DNA from: Phanerodontia chrysosporium
Taxonomy: Eukaryota > Basidiomycota > Agaricomycetes > Polyporales > Phanerochaetaceae
Assembly (NCBI GenBank): GCA_001910725.1
Contig: MJGA01000031.1
Location: forward strand, 62,001-126,000
DNA length: 64,000 nucleotides
Reading direction: 5' to 3'
A model generated the notes under the pieces. The model was not told where the DNA came from. It made no database searches and worked only from the letters and a program-made list of their open reading frames with translations. The position numbers and the translations under genes are program-made. Below are positions 33,190 to 44,137 of the stretch, one piece after another; position 1 is the stretch's first letter, and the number at the start of each line of letters is the position of its first letter.

Positions 33190-34015
33190 CAGTCAATCCG
33201 CATTCACGCTGTCGTGAACTCGACGTCTCCTCGGCTGCAGGATCACGGCCAAGGAGGTGCGGGATGCCATCAAACATCTGGTCTTTCGTGGTCGTCCTCA
33301 TGCTGGACGGCCAGCCAGCTATCAAGGTTGATCACGGTCGAGAGGGGTGTGCTTTCGTGAGTAGCTTCTCAACGCGTGCCAGTGCGATTTCGAGTTAACT
33401 TTGACCTGTCCTATTAGTCTCCTAATCAGGCTGTCCTTGATGGTTCTAGTGAAGATGAAGGAGGAATCTGGGCGATTCCTCATCAAAATCTCAAGTAAGT
33501 TGCTTTCACGCGGAACGCGTGGATTATGTGGCTCACACTCACTGCGCAGCCATGCTGTCAACACCCCCGCCTGGTTCAATGGCGCCCAGCGCAGGCGACC
33601 ACGGATTCTAGCTAGATCGTCGCTCTTGGCGTCATTCGTGCCGTCGGAGAGCCAACTGCTGCCTACGGCCCTGACCGCGCAGACAAATCCGCCGTCACTG
33701 TCTACGAACCCAGCCGTGTACCTCCGCTATCTTCACGCTAGAGATGCAGAAAGGTACGGTCAAGGTCAAGTCCAATGACGACACCCACCTTGGCAGCAAG
33801 GACCGCGAAATTACGGCCCCGAGAACATCAACATCAAGGTTCTGCGCTCGCAATTCGCGGGCCTTGTCTCGAACGTCATCCAGCACACTATCGACACCCT
33901 GCAAGCAGGCTCTGTCGGATGCTGATGTCAACCCCAGCGAGATCAAGCGGCTCATCCTCGCCGGTGGTGTAACTCGTATGCCCCGCCCCGTCGATACCGC
34001 CCCGTCTACGTTCAA
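33190..34015 (+). pseudogene. Mitochondrial Hsp70 (SSC1-type) pseudogene fragment
   Basis: Pieces of the nucleotide-binding domain occur in order but in shifting frames: HAVVNST, ITAKEVRDAIKHLVF, LDGQPAIKVDHG, SPNQ then MVLVKMKEESG, HAVNTPAWFNGAQRR, GVIRAVGEPTAAYG, EMQKGTVKVKSNDDTHLG, ENINIKVLRSQFAGLVSNVI and NPSEIKRLILAGGVTRMP. These match the mitochondrial rather than the cytosolic Hsp70 consensus (AVVN, TAKEV, EMQKG, GGVTRMP). At least four frameshifts and several stops interrupt it, and intron-like gaps remain (one at about 33495-33550), so it arose from genomic DNA, not cDNA. The substrate-binding half is missing. Confidence 0.8.
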
Positions 34016-34194
34016 CCAGTGGGACGCTCAAAGCATCCTGTTCCGGTGCGACTCAGAACGATGGAGAAACAATATCCTTGCCATACGCTGGTACTTCCCT
34101 GGAGCAATCGATAGATGTTGAGCGACTCAAGCTCTGACGGCAGATCTCCAGAGGTCCCCGCCGCCTCAACTACCCCGAATCTCTCATGAGCACG

Positions 34195-35970
34195 GTCTCG
34201 CCCGATGCCGCCACCGGCCACCATCCCCGGACTGCAATGCGCCCGAAGAGGATGGGGTCGAACTCAGTCTCGAGTGTCGGCTTCGTCCCGCCTGCGCCAG
34301 TCGTCGAGCAGACCGTTGAACAGCGCTCGCTCCTGCTCGCGCCCGTCGGCGGCGGCGGCAGCGTCCACAGCGCCATTCACGCGCCCGTCCCGCTCCGTGC
34401 GGTACCGCTCGAGGGCTCGCTTGTGGCCTTCATGGCGAGCCACGTCCCCCTGCGGAACCAGAGCGGGCCGAGACCCGGGCAGCGCGAAGGTGGATCGAGG
34501 GACGAGCCCGCTTGTGTTCGGGAGCGCCCTCCTAGAGAGCTGTCCAGCGACGACCGTGAAGCCTCTCCCTGCAAAGGTCGATGCACGGAGCCGCCCGTCG
34601 CGGAACCCGAGCCGATGGTCGAGGCGGAAGCGCCTGTTGAGGAGCCTCCAGCTGCTGTCGACAAAGCGGCTACTGAGGAGATTGCAGTCGAGGATGTCGC
34701 GGTCGAGGGAGTCGAGATTGCCGCTGAGAAGGACCTCGCAACGCCACTCGTGGATACTACTGTGAGTGGGCTCATACCGTCTGGTTTGCCGCATCCACGA
34801 ATTGCTCTGACGGTTGCGAAGGTTCCGATTGTAGAGCTCGCCCTCACAGAGGTGCTTCCTGGTCCTGCAGCGACATTCGACGAAGAGGTTCCAGAGCGGT
34901 GCGAGACGACGTCGCGCCTCCCGATAGTCCGGCACCTGAAAGCCTGGGCTAATAGAGAATCCACCGTGTTCGCCAGTGCAGAGGAGCGTGACTCTGGCGT
35001 CCAAGCTCTCCAGGACTAGCTAGCCGCATTGTGCGAGGAGCAGGAGCAGGAGCGCCAGAGACGGGTCGCCGAAGGAGATTCTACGCATAGCGATCCAGGA
35101 GCAGGTCACATTGAACATCTCCTTCGTACGTCGTCGTGACGCCTCTTCGGCCTTGTGGCTATCTCATCATCGTCCTCTAGTATATCGAGGAGCTGAGCAA
35201 GACCTGGGATGCTCATGGAGACCGTCTGTTGGCGGACGTTCTCAGCACCGTGCGCTCGACCAACCGAGACGTAGTCGAGTTCAACACGGACAATGTGAGT
35301 TTCGCAGGCGTCGTCATGACTCGATAGCCTCTGACGTTTCGCAGCATTTGACCGATTTCTGCAAGAATCTAGCACCTGAGATGCTTCAGCTCTTCCACGA
35401 AATCAGGGAGAAGGAAGAAGAAAAGCAGAAGCTCGATCGGTATGTCGTGTCGCCTGTGGCGAGGCGTCCATCGCTCACGATTCGCTATCAGCCAAATCAA
35501 TATCCTTCGACGACACAAGACGGACTACGAGTCTGGCGACCTTGCGTATGTGCTTCCGCATGATACCAAGCTTTCGTAAATTGATCTACATAACCTACAG
35601 TGGTAACGATGCTGCACCGGAAGAGGTCCCGATGAAAGGCGCGTGGCGCGGAAGGTCTCACGGTCGCCGCAGAGCTGCGGAGCCTCCCAACCATCCGCTT
35701 CCCGTACCTCCTGAGCAACTCTATCCCTCTCCTCCGTCATCCACAAGTAGGTGAGCTCATGGTACAAGGTCCCATCACGGCCGTTATCATCGTGGGGTTC
35801 GTAGCAAGGTAGCTTTCTCCTTCTTGCATCCGTCAGCGGCTAGCTAACCGAGATTCTATCAACCAGCCGTCCGACTCTTCGGTGCAGCTCGAAATTATTA
35901 CACCTCCTGCACACGGATCCGATTACGGCGTATCTCAGGCGCCGTACTACCAGCAGTTGTACCCCCTCTT
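34195..35970 (+). pseudogene. Truncated, inverted copy of the giant coiled-coil gene
   Basis: Aligns in order to pieces of the minus-strand gene at 44138-55715: its S/T-P linker (SSVGFVPPAPVV, EQRSLLLAPVG), then TTVKPLPAKVD, a coiled-coil piece (ASAEERDS, EEQEQERQRRVAE) and the last exons with their introns (YIEELSKTWDAHG, HLTDFCKNLAPEMLQLF). Three large internal deletions separate these blocks. Stops (for example GACTAG where the parent has GACGAG, near 35018) and a lost frame near the end make it non-functional as a full copy. A 277-codon frame beginning at the ATG at 34186 remains open. Confidence 0.82.
35090..35750 (+). repeat. Inverted repeat arm (with 44367-45028)
   Basis: About 660 bp nearly identical, intron and exon alike, to the complement of 44367-45028. 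The arms lie about 8.6 kb apart and flank the APH cassette. Confidence 0.85.
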
Positions 35971-36309
35971 CCTTTCTCTATACTCGTTGCCTCGATTTCG
36001 GTCTACCGGTTGACGGCTATGCCCACATCTAAGCTTCGGCTTCTCCACTCGCGATATCTGACGCTCACGGACTATCATGCTCGTCGAAAGACATCCACCA
36101 TAGAGAGTGATATAAGTAGTGATTTGCAGAATACATCGCAACGGCAAACGAGTAGTGCGAATCACATCGCTAATGAAGTTGTGCAACGCCGGCTAGACTA
36201 CACGCTTCTGTGGCGCACTGGCAGGAGCGATGTTACAGAGTCACGCCACCACTGTTCTCGGAAAGCCTGAGCAGCGCAAGTTTGCTTTCGGGCCAATTGC
36301 ATCCCAAGC

Positions 36310-36583
36310 CTACATATGAACGAGCCCCTTATGCTTGTTGTTCCCTGTTGAAGTCTGTGAGATTTTGAACCATGAGAGTGAAGTGCGGATGAAGCGTACG
36401 CATAGGGCACGTCTCGCCGTTCTTCATCGTCATGCCGCATCTCTCGTTCACACGAACTTTGTGAACAACATGGGACAGTTCTCCCGTCCCGGGCCCAGTG
36501 CATGAAATGTAGTGCTTAGGGCAGTTGCTCTTGCGCTCCTTGCAGCCGGATATACCGCAGTGATGGTTCTGGTCACCTTGCAT
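36310..36583 (-). CDS. Small Cys/His protein A, 72 aa
   Basis: Two exons, 36400-36583 and 36310-36344 (55-nt intron). Starts MQGDQNHHCGISGCKERKSN, then CPKHYISCTGPG and NERCGMTMKNGETCPM. The Cys/His spacing suggests one small metal site. A TATA box (complement of TTTATATA, 36667-36674) sits 84 bp upstream. No signal peptide. Its paralogue is at 40537-40802, with a first exon of exactly the same length. Family unknown to me. Each copy lies beside an APH-type kinase gene, and the pair moved together in the cassette duplication. Confidence 0.65.
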
Positions 36584-37073
36584 GGTTCAATGAGCAATGT
36601 GGTAGCAGGTGCAGACTGAAGATTGAGGATGTACGACGAGCTGGGACTCTGCCATCCGCTACAGTCTTTATATACAATGAGCTGCAGCCATAAACAATCG
36701 GAAACCTCAGGAGAAGTCCACGGTGGCACTGGACCCCGAACTCCCTGTATTGAGACCGTCCGTATCCTCGGTTCGACTCTCGAGGATGAGCATGTTGGGC
36801 TGAGGGCTCATGGTATTGTGCTCCATCGATGACAGAGATCTTCCCATGCCGAGTCAAGTAGCCCGTTCAAAGCAAGGTCTCCTCCACTGAGACAGATGTG
36901 ATTGTTTAACAATGAAGGGTGTTACGATCACAGCGGGCGCGAGGCTCGAGAGCCCCGTCTGCCAGTAATGCCGACATGTAACGATGAGGCGGTGTGACAA
37001 ATTCAGTCGTTCATACAGCTATAGCTAGATCCACGAGAGTAGCACCGCGTATCGCCTCCTGCTATCGCCGCGT
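36584..37073. other. Intergenic, promoter of small gene A and 3' flank of kinase 1
   Basis: A TATA box is at 36667-36674. Nothing else recognised. Confidence 0.5.
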
Positions 37074-38524
37074 TTAAGGACTGTCGTTGGACAATACATA
37101 TCTAGGCAGACCACACAATCAATCAGCGACCATATTGTAGCGAACAGTTACACTCACCGATTCCAGAGAGCATGTAAATCCTTGACCCAAGCTGAAATAT
37201 CGAACGGAAATGGCCCGCGTTGAGCGACATCCCAGTGATATTTGGAATACTTCTGAAGCCACATCATAGTGTTAGAAGGGAAGGGCTCGCTCAGACTCGT
37301 CCAAAATGCGCGAAGCTCCACACCCCGCCAGTAGTTGTCAAAAAGTGGGAAGCTGAGCCTGCGCAGCTCGTCGCGGAAATACTGCCTCAGTTCCGCCGCT
37401 TCCGTGGGCTCGTCGTCAAAGCCGTCGGGTGCATCTTGATGGTCCTCGAAGATGTATCTCCGATAATCATCGTCGAACCAGGGGCCTGCAGAGGCAGCCT
37501 TCCAGCTCGGGACGAAACCAGACATCTCCCAATCCAGGACCCCGGTGATGTGCCCGGTGACCGGATCTAGAAGGATATTGTGGGAGCTGAGGTCGTTGTG
37601 GGCGAAATGGAAAGTGGGAGCGCCTGTAGTGCAGCCTTCAGCGGGATCGAGGTCACGATACAAGGGGCGGACCGCTTCGTATATCTCAAGTACCCGCTCA
37701 TAAGCCCATCGTTCGTGCTTCTCAGCCAGCCGAGTGCCTGGGTTGCCTCGAAAGGCGATCGCGTCGAGGTATTCGCGTTCTGTGGCGAACGGTCCACGTG
37801 AGGTTATAGGAACTGGGCCATCAGGGTCCAGAAACACCATGTCGTTGAGAGGGCCGACGACAAAGTTTCCAGACGGCCCTTCGCAGCGGACGGTGGGGAA
37901 GGGAAAGTGTGGCGCAGGGCTGGCGTCGCCGCCGTAACGGATCGCCTTTTGATCGTTGCGAAGGGTGCAGTCGGCAAGGAGGCTCCCGCAGTACGTTGAA
38001 CTGAGAGAAAACGTCCCAGCCATGACGCGCGCAAGATCCGCAGCGGCCGTCCTCCGCTGCTGCCAGCTCAGGCTGTGGAAGCACTCGCACCACAGCGTGC
38101 CTTCGATGAAGTCCATGACAACCCACTCCGCTCTGACAGGATTGTTGCGGGTACTGCAAAACAGATAAACCCGAGGTACCGGGATTGTAGTTCGAGCTGG
38201 GAAACTCTCGGCAGTCCGACCTCGGAGAAGCATGTGGTGCTCACCTCGCATGGCTTCCATAGCAGCAACTTCGGCCTCTGTCTTGACGGTTTCTGACAGA
38301 GGAAGAATGATCCTTGCCACCAGAGAACCACCGTTCCCTAGAGTGTACCGAAAAGTACGCGCGTAACCTCCTTGGCCGAGCTTGGCTTGCAAGGTACATG
38401 ATGTGTTGAAGTGAGCCCCGATAATCGCGCCCATTGCGTTGAGATTAACATCCACTTGCTGCCAAAGCTCCTCGGTTGTTGGGTCAGATTGGGAGAACCC
38501 AGAGTCTCCGGACGAGTGAGACAT
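37074..38524 (-). CDS. APH-family phosphotransferase 1
   Basis: Three exons: 38245-38524, 37158-38196, 37074-37101; 448 aa. Start MSHSSGDSGFSQSDPTTEEL; nucleotide-binding lobe with LGQGGYARTF and VARIILPLSETVKTEAEVAA; hinge WVVMDFIEGTLW; catalytic HFAHNDLSSHNILLD (about 293) and DWEMSGFVPSW. The HxD(x4)N and DWE motifs mark the aminoglycoside/choline-kinase-like superfamily, which in fungi is greatly expanded and mostly uncharacterised. The substrate is unknown (small molecule or protein). The 48-nt first intron is in phase. It shares a 177-bp intergenic region with kinase 2, which is divergently transcribed. Confidence 0.83.
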
Positions 38525-38554
38525 CTGACAGCGCAGTGGGGGGAACGGGTGTAG

Positions 38555-38647
38555 GTTGCGAAAATGCCTGCCGTGCTGAGGGTTCGAAACAACCTTGTGC
38601 TGCATTTGGCAGGCAGAGCCCTCGGATCCTAACACGCGCAAACAAAG
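38555..38647. promoter_or_regulatory. Bidirectional promoter box, copy 1
   Basis: 93 bp between kinases 1 and 2 that recur upstream of kinase 3 (41692-41783), including GGTTCGAAACAACC and GCTGCATTTGGCAGGCAGAG followed by CTCGGATCCTAACACG. The starts lie 31 bp (minus) and 55 bp (plus) away. Confidence 0.7.
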
Positions 38648-38701
38648 GCTGCTGTGCGATGGCTTGGACGCCCGCGGACACAACTCGTCCTCTTCCACAG
38701 C

Positions 38702-40165
38702 ATGTCACACACTTCTGCTTCCTCTAGCGCTGACTGGGACGATCCACGTGCCCAAGAGCTATGGGACAGCGCGAACGTCGACCTGTCCGCGATGAGCGCT
38801 ATAATTGAGTCCCATTTTCACTCTCCGTACGTTTCCCAGGTGCATATCGGCGGCGGGGGTTATGCTCGTGTGTTCCTCTATAAGCTGGAGAACGAGGCCC
38901 AGGTGGTAGCCAGGATTATACTGCCCGTAGTTGACAGGGTCAAGACGGAGGCGGAGGTTGCCACGATGGATTCTCTCAGAGGTGAGCCGTCGTTCTCTCC
39001 CTGGCAAAGGTGATCTCTAAGACATTACTTGCAGCTCGTACCTCCGTCCCTGTGCCCAGAGTCCATCTCTTCTGCAGTACCACCGATAATCCTGTCCACG
39101 CGGAGTGGATACTCATGGAGTACCTTCCTGGCAGGCCGTGCTGCCAGACGTTCGCCACATTGACCTGGGAGCAAAAGAAGACCCTCGCGGAGGACATCGC
39201 GAAGATCATGAACGAGACGTTCTCACTGACCGCCACTGCCTGCGGTAGTCTCCTCGAAGATTGCACTCTGCGCGTCAATCAGCGAGCACTGCGCTACAAC
39301 GCCGACTCTGGGGTTGCGCCACAATCCTCCTACCGCACTGTCACCAGCGAAACCACGTCTGGCACGTTCATCCTAGGTCCTGTGAACGACGTCGTCTTCC
39401 TAGACCGAGACTTTGGATTTGTTCCTCCCTCCTCATGCGGCCCGTTTGCCACCGAACGCGAGTACATGGAAGCTATGGCATTCCGTGGCATCCCGGGCAC
39501 TCGCTTGCAAGACAGATCTGACATTTGGCCTTACGAGCGGGCGCTGGAGATTTACGACCTCGTCCGGCCCTTCTACCGCGACCTCGACGATGCGCCAGAC
39601 TCCGCCACTTCCGCGCCTAGGTTTCATTTCGCGCACAACGACTTCAGCGCGCACAACATCCTGATCGACCCCTCCACCGGGCACGTCACCGGCGTGCTGG
39701 ACTGGGAGATGTCCGGGTTCTGCCCGAGCTGGGTTGCCGCGTCGCCTGCGGCTTGGTTCGACGACGACCGCCGCCGGTTCATTGTCAGCGACCGGCAGAA
39801 GGCGCCAGACGGCTTCGACGACGAGCCGGCAGAGGCTGCTGAAGTTCGCACGCACTTCCGTGACGAGCTGCGTAAGCTCAATCCCGCCCTGTTTGAGAAC
39901 TACTGGCGCGGCGTGGAGCTCAGGGCAATCTACTATAATGTCAGCGAGCCACTTCCGGGGAACCTTATCATGTGGATGGACCATTACGCGCATCACCAGT
40001 GGGACTCTGACAGGACCCCGTTCCCGTTCGATTTCGATGAATGGCTGGAGGAGGTCCTTGCCATGTGCAAGTGAGTCCTTATTTCCCGGTACCACGAGCA
40101 TCATAACGCAATACTGATCGTCTGACAGTGCATCGCCGGACGTCGCCACGTCTTCCGCTGTTTGA
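38702..40165 (+). CDS. APH-family phosphotransferase 2
   Basis: Exons 38702-38981, 39035-40070, 40129-40165; 450 aa. The exon plan matches kinase 3 exactly (280 and 1,036 nt). Landmarks: IGGGGYARVFLYKLE, VARIILPVVDRVKTEAEVAT, RTSVPVPRVHLFCST, HFAHNDFSAHNILID (about 294), GVLDWEMSGFCPSW, WFDDDRRRFIV. Complete catalytic residues suggest an active phosphotransferase. The substrate is unknown. The C-terminal 13 residues come from a tiny last exon (SPDVATSSAV). It is closer to kinase 3 than to kinase 1, so the two plus-strand genes are duplicates of each other. Confidence 0.85.
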
Positions 40166-40536
40166 ATGTACGTATATCACTTTCATGTCATGTCTGCTAT
40201 AGCTTGGGAACGATACCAGACTTCCGCTGCTCTGTGCTTGCATAAGTACGAATGTTTGTGGCGCTGCTCGTATGCGTGAGTGATGGTAGTTCCTGCTGCA
40301 AACCTCAGACGATGCAGCATTGTGGAGACATCGTCATCTATGTCTTTCAAAACATTTGTTATCTACACTGAGGCTCTGAGAAACCAGACTCCTTTCCGCA
40401 AGTGTTGACGAGATGTCTGAGACTACTTGAAACAATTCCGTGCCATCCTGTCAGCATGCTACGAAATGCATCACGGCGACGTCTGGTGATGCTTACCTTC
40501 ACCCAAACGCACATTCCTAACATATATGCTAATCTT

Positions 40537-40802
40537 CTATGAGCCCGCGAACCTTGCTGAACTCTATTCAAACACCTAGTAAGTCTCTGACAAGCTGGTG
40601 GCCGCGAGCACGACGTACTCATAGGGCAAGAGGTTTTGCCGCCCGGAAGCTTTGCCTGGCAGCGTTCGTTGATTTTCACTCTCATTGCATTGTGGCTAGG
40701 ACCGTCAGGAGGGCCGGTACAAAAGACCCAGTGCTTCTTGCAGGTGTCCTTCTGCTTCGTGCAGCCAGATACGCCGCAGTGGTGATTCTGGTCGCCTTGC
40801 AT
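40537..40802 (-). CDS. Small Cys/His protein B, about 67 aa
   Basis: First exon 40619-40802 (184 nt, same as copy A): MQGDQNHHCGVSGCTKQKDT, then CKKHWVFCTGPP and NERCQAKLPGGKTSCPM. A last exon at 40537-40556 is tentative, and an earlier acceptor would end the protein after two codons. A TATA box (complement, 40861-40866) lies about 60 bp upstream. All Cys/His positions of copy A are kept while the residues between have drifted, which suggests selection on the metal site. Confidence 0.6.
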
Positions 40803-41329
40803 GATTGAGAATGTGACGGTGGCTCTGCTCTGTGGGTAGAGGCCTTGAAGATGCACGGTCTATATACACAGTACATGCACCATATTGGGACCTCTCTCAG
40901 CTACCTGACGGTGCCCAGTCATCTACCTTTTGGTGCCGCGCCGCATGAGCGTGCCCACACTGTATTGAGACGCAATGGCCATGAGGCTTCTGCTTCATCA
41001 TGTCACTCATACGGTGAGTCAGTCTCGCATACAATCCATCACCTCATGCTAGCGGTACTGATTTTGTGGCGCAGTACGAACCGCAAAATGTCTGCTTTTG
41101 GAACGTTCAAGGGACTGGATGATAATGATCCATTCCTCCGCCCCTGACTAGCGACCTGACAGATTCCGTATATGCCATTGTTCTTAGACCTTCAGAAACT
41201 CCACGCATCAAGCATTGCGCAGCATGGACACAATCCTCAGCAGTGCGTTGGCATACTCCAGCCAGCAGGGCGGTGGATCCTGATACTGCACTGTCAGAAG
41301 ACGTCCAGCGAGCTGATGATCATCTAAGT

Positions 41330-41640
41330 CGCACGAAAGAGAACTTTCCAGGGCAGACCATGCTCAGGCGACGCAGCGACCCAACTCGGGCAGAACCCGG
41401 ACATCCCCCAGTCCAATACTCCGGTGACATGCCCCGTAGAGGGTTCAATCAAAATGTTGTGCGCACTGAAGGTATTGTGCGCAGAATAAAACGCGAGCGT
41501 TGGTGTGACCGAGTTTGGCGCACCGTCGATATCTTGGTGAGAGGGACGGACATCAATGCATCATGGTCGCTGATGGTGACAAGCCTTCTCCCAAGGCTCC
41601 TCAGGCCTTTAGTCAGACTGAGAACATTCGTCATTGACGG
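41330..41640 (-). pseudogene. APH kinase fragment (remnant of the minus-strand partner)
   Basis: Minus-strand pieces read AHNTFSAHNILIEPSTGHVT and GVLDWGMSGFCPSWVAASP, preceded by a drifted DIDGAPNSV segment. The catalytic Asp is lost (HNT for HND) and DWE has become DWG. The rest of the gene is gone. It stands where kinase 1 stands relative to the promoter box in the other cassette copy. Confidence 0.8.
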
Positions 41641-41691
41641 ACGATTGAGACGTCGTTAGTGTGTAGTGGAGGCAGAAACACTGGGATGCGT

Positions 41692-41783
41692 GTTGCGAAA
41701 ATGCTTGCCATGTGGGGGGTTCGAAACAACCTAGTGCTGCATTTGGCAGGCAGAGTCCTCGGATCCTAACACGCACAAACAAG
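41692..41783. promoter_or_regulatory. Bidirectional promoter box, copy 2
   Basis: About 92 bp nearly the same as 38555-38647; it lies between the dead minus-strand kinase fragment and kinase 3 (ATG 41829). Confidence 0.7.
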
Positions 41784-41828
41784 GGCCGGTTCCGACCGCA
41801 GCGTCATTACAACGTCTTCTTCCGCGCC

Positions 41829-43279
41829 ATGTCACATACGCCCGACTCCTCTGTTTCTGACTGGAACGACCCTCGTGTTCAAGAACTATGGGATAGTGCG
41901 AATGTCGACCTCTCTGCGATGAGTCTTATCATCGAGTCGCATTTTCACTCCTCGTGCATCTCCCAGGTCCAAATCGGGAGCGGGGGCTACGCTCGTGTCT
42001 TCCTGCACAAGCTGGAAGACGAAACTCACGTGGTCTCCAGGATTGTTCTCCCGGTGAATGATAGGATTAAGACGGAGGCAGAGGTTGCGACTATGGACTC
42101 GCTTAGAGGTGAGCCGTCCTGCGCCCTTGCAACTCAATGCACTTGGTTAAAGTGTTGCAGCTCGTACCTCGATTCCGGTGCCCAAGGTGCATCTATTCTG
42201 CAGCACAATAAACAATCCTGTTCACGCTGAATGGGTCGTCATGGAATATCTCCCTGGAAAGTCCTGGTGTCAAGCGTTCGCCACGCTGACCTGGGAGCAA
42301 AAGAAGTCGGCCGCAGAGGACATCGCGAGGCTTATGAGCGAGACCTTCTCTCTGACTGCCACTGCTTGTGGCAGTCTACTCGACGACTGCAGTCTGCGCG
42401 CCGATCAGCGGGCCCTGCGCTACAACGCCGACCCCGGTACTGCGCCACAATCGTCCTACCGCACCATCAACAGCGAAACCCCGTCCGGCATAGTCATTTT
42501 GGGCCCTGTAAACGACATTGTCTTTCTCGATCGAGACGTTGGATTTGTTCCGCCCTCCTCATGCGGCCCGTTTGCTACTGAACGCGAATATATGGAAGCA
42601 ATGGCATTTCGTGGAAGCCCGGGCACACGCTCGACGGAGAAGATTGACCGCTGGCCATACGAGCGGGCACTGGAGCTCTATAACCTCGTCCGGCCCTTCT
42701 ATCGCGACCTCGACCATGCGCCAGATTCCGCTACATCCGCGCCTAGGTTTCATTTCGCGCACAATGACCTCAGTGCGCACAACATCCTGATTGACCCTGC
42801 GAGCGGTCACGTCACTGGCGTTCTGGACTGGGAAATGTCCGGTTTCTGCCCTAGTTGGCAGGCCGCCTTACCGGCGGCGTGGTTTGACGACGATCGGCGC
42901 CGCTTCATTGTTGAAGCATCGCAGGAAGCCCCCGATGGCTTCGACGATGAACCAGCAGAGGCAGCAAGCGTCCGAGGGCACTTTCGCGATGAGCTTCGCA
43001 GACTCAACCCCTCTCTCTTTGCCAACTACTGGCGTGGCATTGAGCTCAGGGCAATGTATTACAATATCAGCGAGCCTTTCTCTGGCAACTTGATAGGATG
43101 GATGGACGAATACCAGCGGCACGCGTGGGACCCCCAGAGAGGTCCCTTTCCTTTCAACTTTGCCAAATGGATGTACGACCTCGCAGACCTACGACGGTAT
43201 GTCTCCTCCGATTAGATGATTATCAAGTTGCTCACCGCTCGGCAGGATGAGAAAAGCTGCCTCCACCTCTAATACTTAG
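41829..43279 (+). CDS. APH-family phosphotransferase 3
   Basis: Exons 41829-42108, 42161-43196, 43246-43279; 449 aa. Start MSHTPDSSVSDWNDPRVQEL; IGSGGYARVFLHKLE; RTSIPVPKVHLFCST; ETFSLTATACGSLLDDCSLR; HFAHNDLSAHNILID (about 294); GVLDWEMSGFCPSW. All key residues are kept. The intron positions and first two exon lengths equal those of kinase 2; only the small last exon (MRKAASTSNT) differs. It belongs to the duplicated cassette together with small protein B and the minus-strand fragment. Confidence 0.85.
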
Positions 43280-43689
43280 AATTCCCATGCACCGGTGATG
43301 ACCTTACATGTTTCTAAGTCTCTAGGCTGCGTGTGGTATCATGTATGATAGCTTTTCTAGGAAAAACGAGAATGGATTGACCGTAGCAAGGGGAGCTTTC
43401 CCAGCCATAACTGAAAAATGCTTAGGATACTTGGAGACTCGCTTGGTGCTGAAGATCGCGTCCCTTGCCACCCTTGACATTAGCCCTTGCGCGCGGCGCC
43501 ACAAAATGGCGCCTCGTCGGAGACAGAACACGTTATGCCTGTCGCTCTTGAACCCGGCTCTCATGGGAGGTTTTGTGCAGTGGAGACAGCGACAACCTCT
43601 CGCAGCGCGCTATCGAAAGATGAGTGCCATCTATCGATCGCTCCAGGGACGTACCTATGGGCGTCCCATTGGTTGAAGATAGCCATGAC

Positions 43690-43795
43690 AGTCTTAACGA
43701 CTTCAAAAGTATGCCAGACATCACTGGGATGTCACTCGACGCGGATCCTTTCCGTTCGATCTCCCAGCTTGGGTGCAGGAAATGCACACCCTCCG
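43690..43795 (+). pseudogene. APH kinase C-terminal fragment
   Basis: One frame reads RHHWDVTRRGSFPFDLPAWV then QEMHTLRY, matching the C-terminus of kinase 1 (YHWDVAQRGPFPFDISAWVK). No other part of the gene is seen nearby except a weak segment from about 43656, so a third kinase copy has almost vanished here. Confidence 0.7.
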
Positions 43796-44137
43796 GTACC
43801 AATGAGCGGCTCTTCTTGAAGACGTCTCCGTAAGGTGAGTAAGAATAGTATGAACTCTCATGCACTCTTGAGACGGACAACGTCGAGATTCGGTAGCGGG
43901 AAAGCTTCGCGATCAGAAACTTTTCATTGGTAGACTACCTTACACATTATTCGACAAGCTGTTCCAAGTACTGATTTTCGAATTATACGGAGGTGAGAGC
44001 GAAATGGAACCATTTGCGTTAGTGTCGTAAATCAAGCAGCAAGATAGATGTGAGTAGCAGCGGCTGACGTAGGGAAAGACGAGGTCTCGATGAGACAGGG
44101 ACCATGGGTATTATATACGACGCTTGGGAGGGGACAC
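43796..44137. other. Intergenic
   Basis: 3' flanks of the kinase fragment and the giant gene. Nothing recognised. Confidence 0.5.

Noticed and set aside
34186..35019. 277-codon frame as an independent gene
   Set aside because: It is entirely made of blocks from the giant gene joined by deletions, so it is better treated as a relic even though it is open.
36755..36790. T-arm-like GGTTCGACTC inside a small stem
   Set aside because: Loop length is wrong for a T arm and no acceptor or anticodon stem can be drawn; no tRNA here.
37154..38698. Kinase 1 starting upstream of 38524 as one uninterrupted frame
   Set aside because: The upstream codons have no ATG at the frame start and would overlap the promoter box; the 48-nt in-frame segment is an intron by comparison with kinases 2 and 3.
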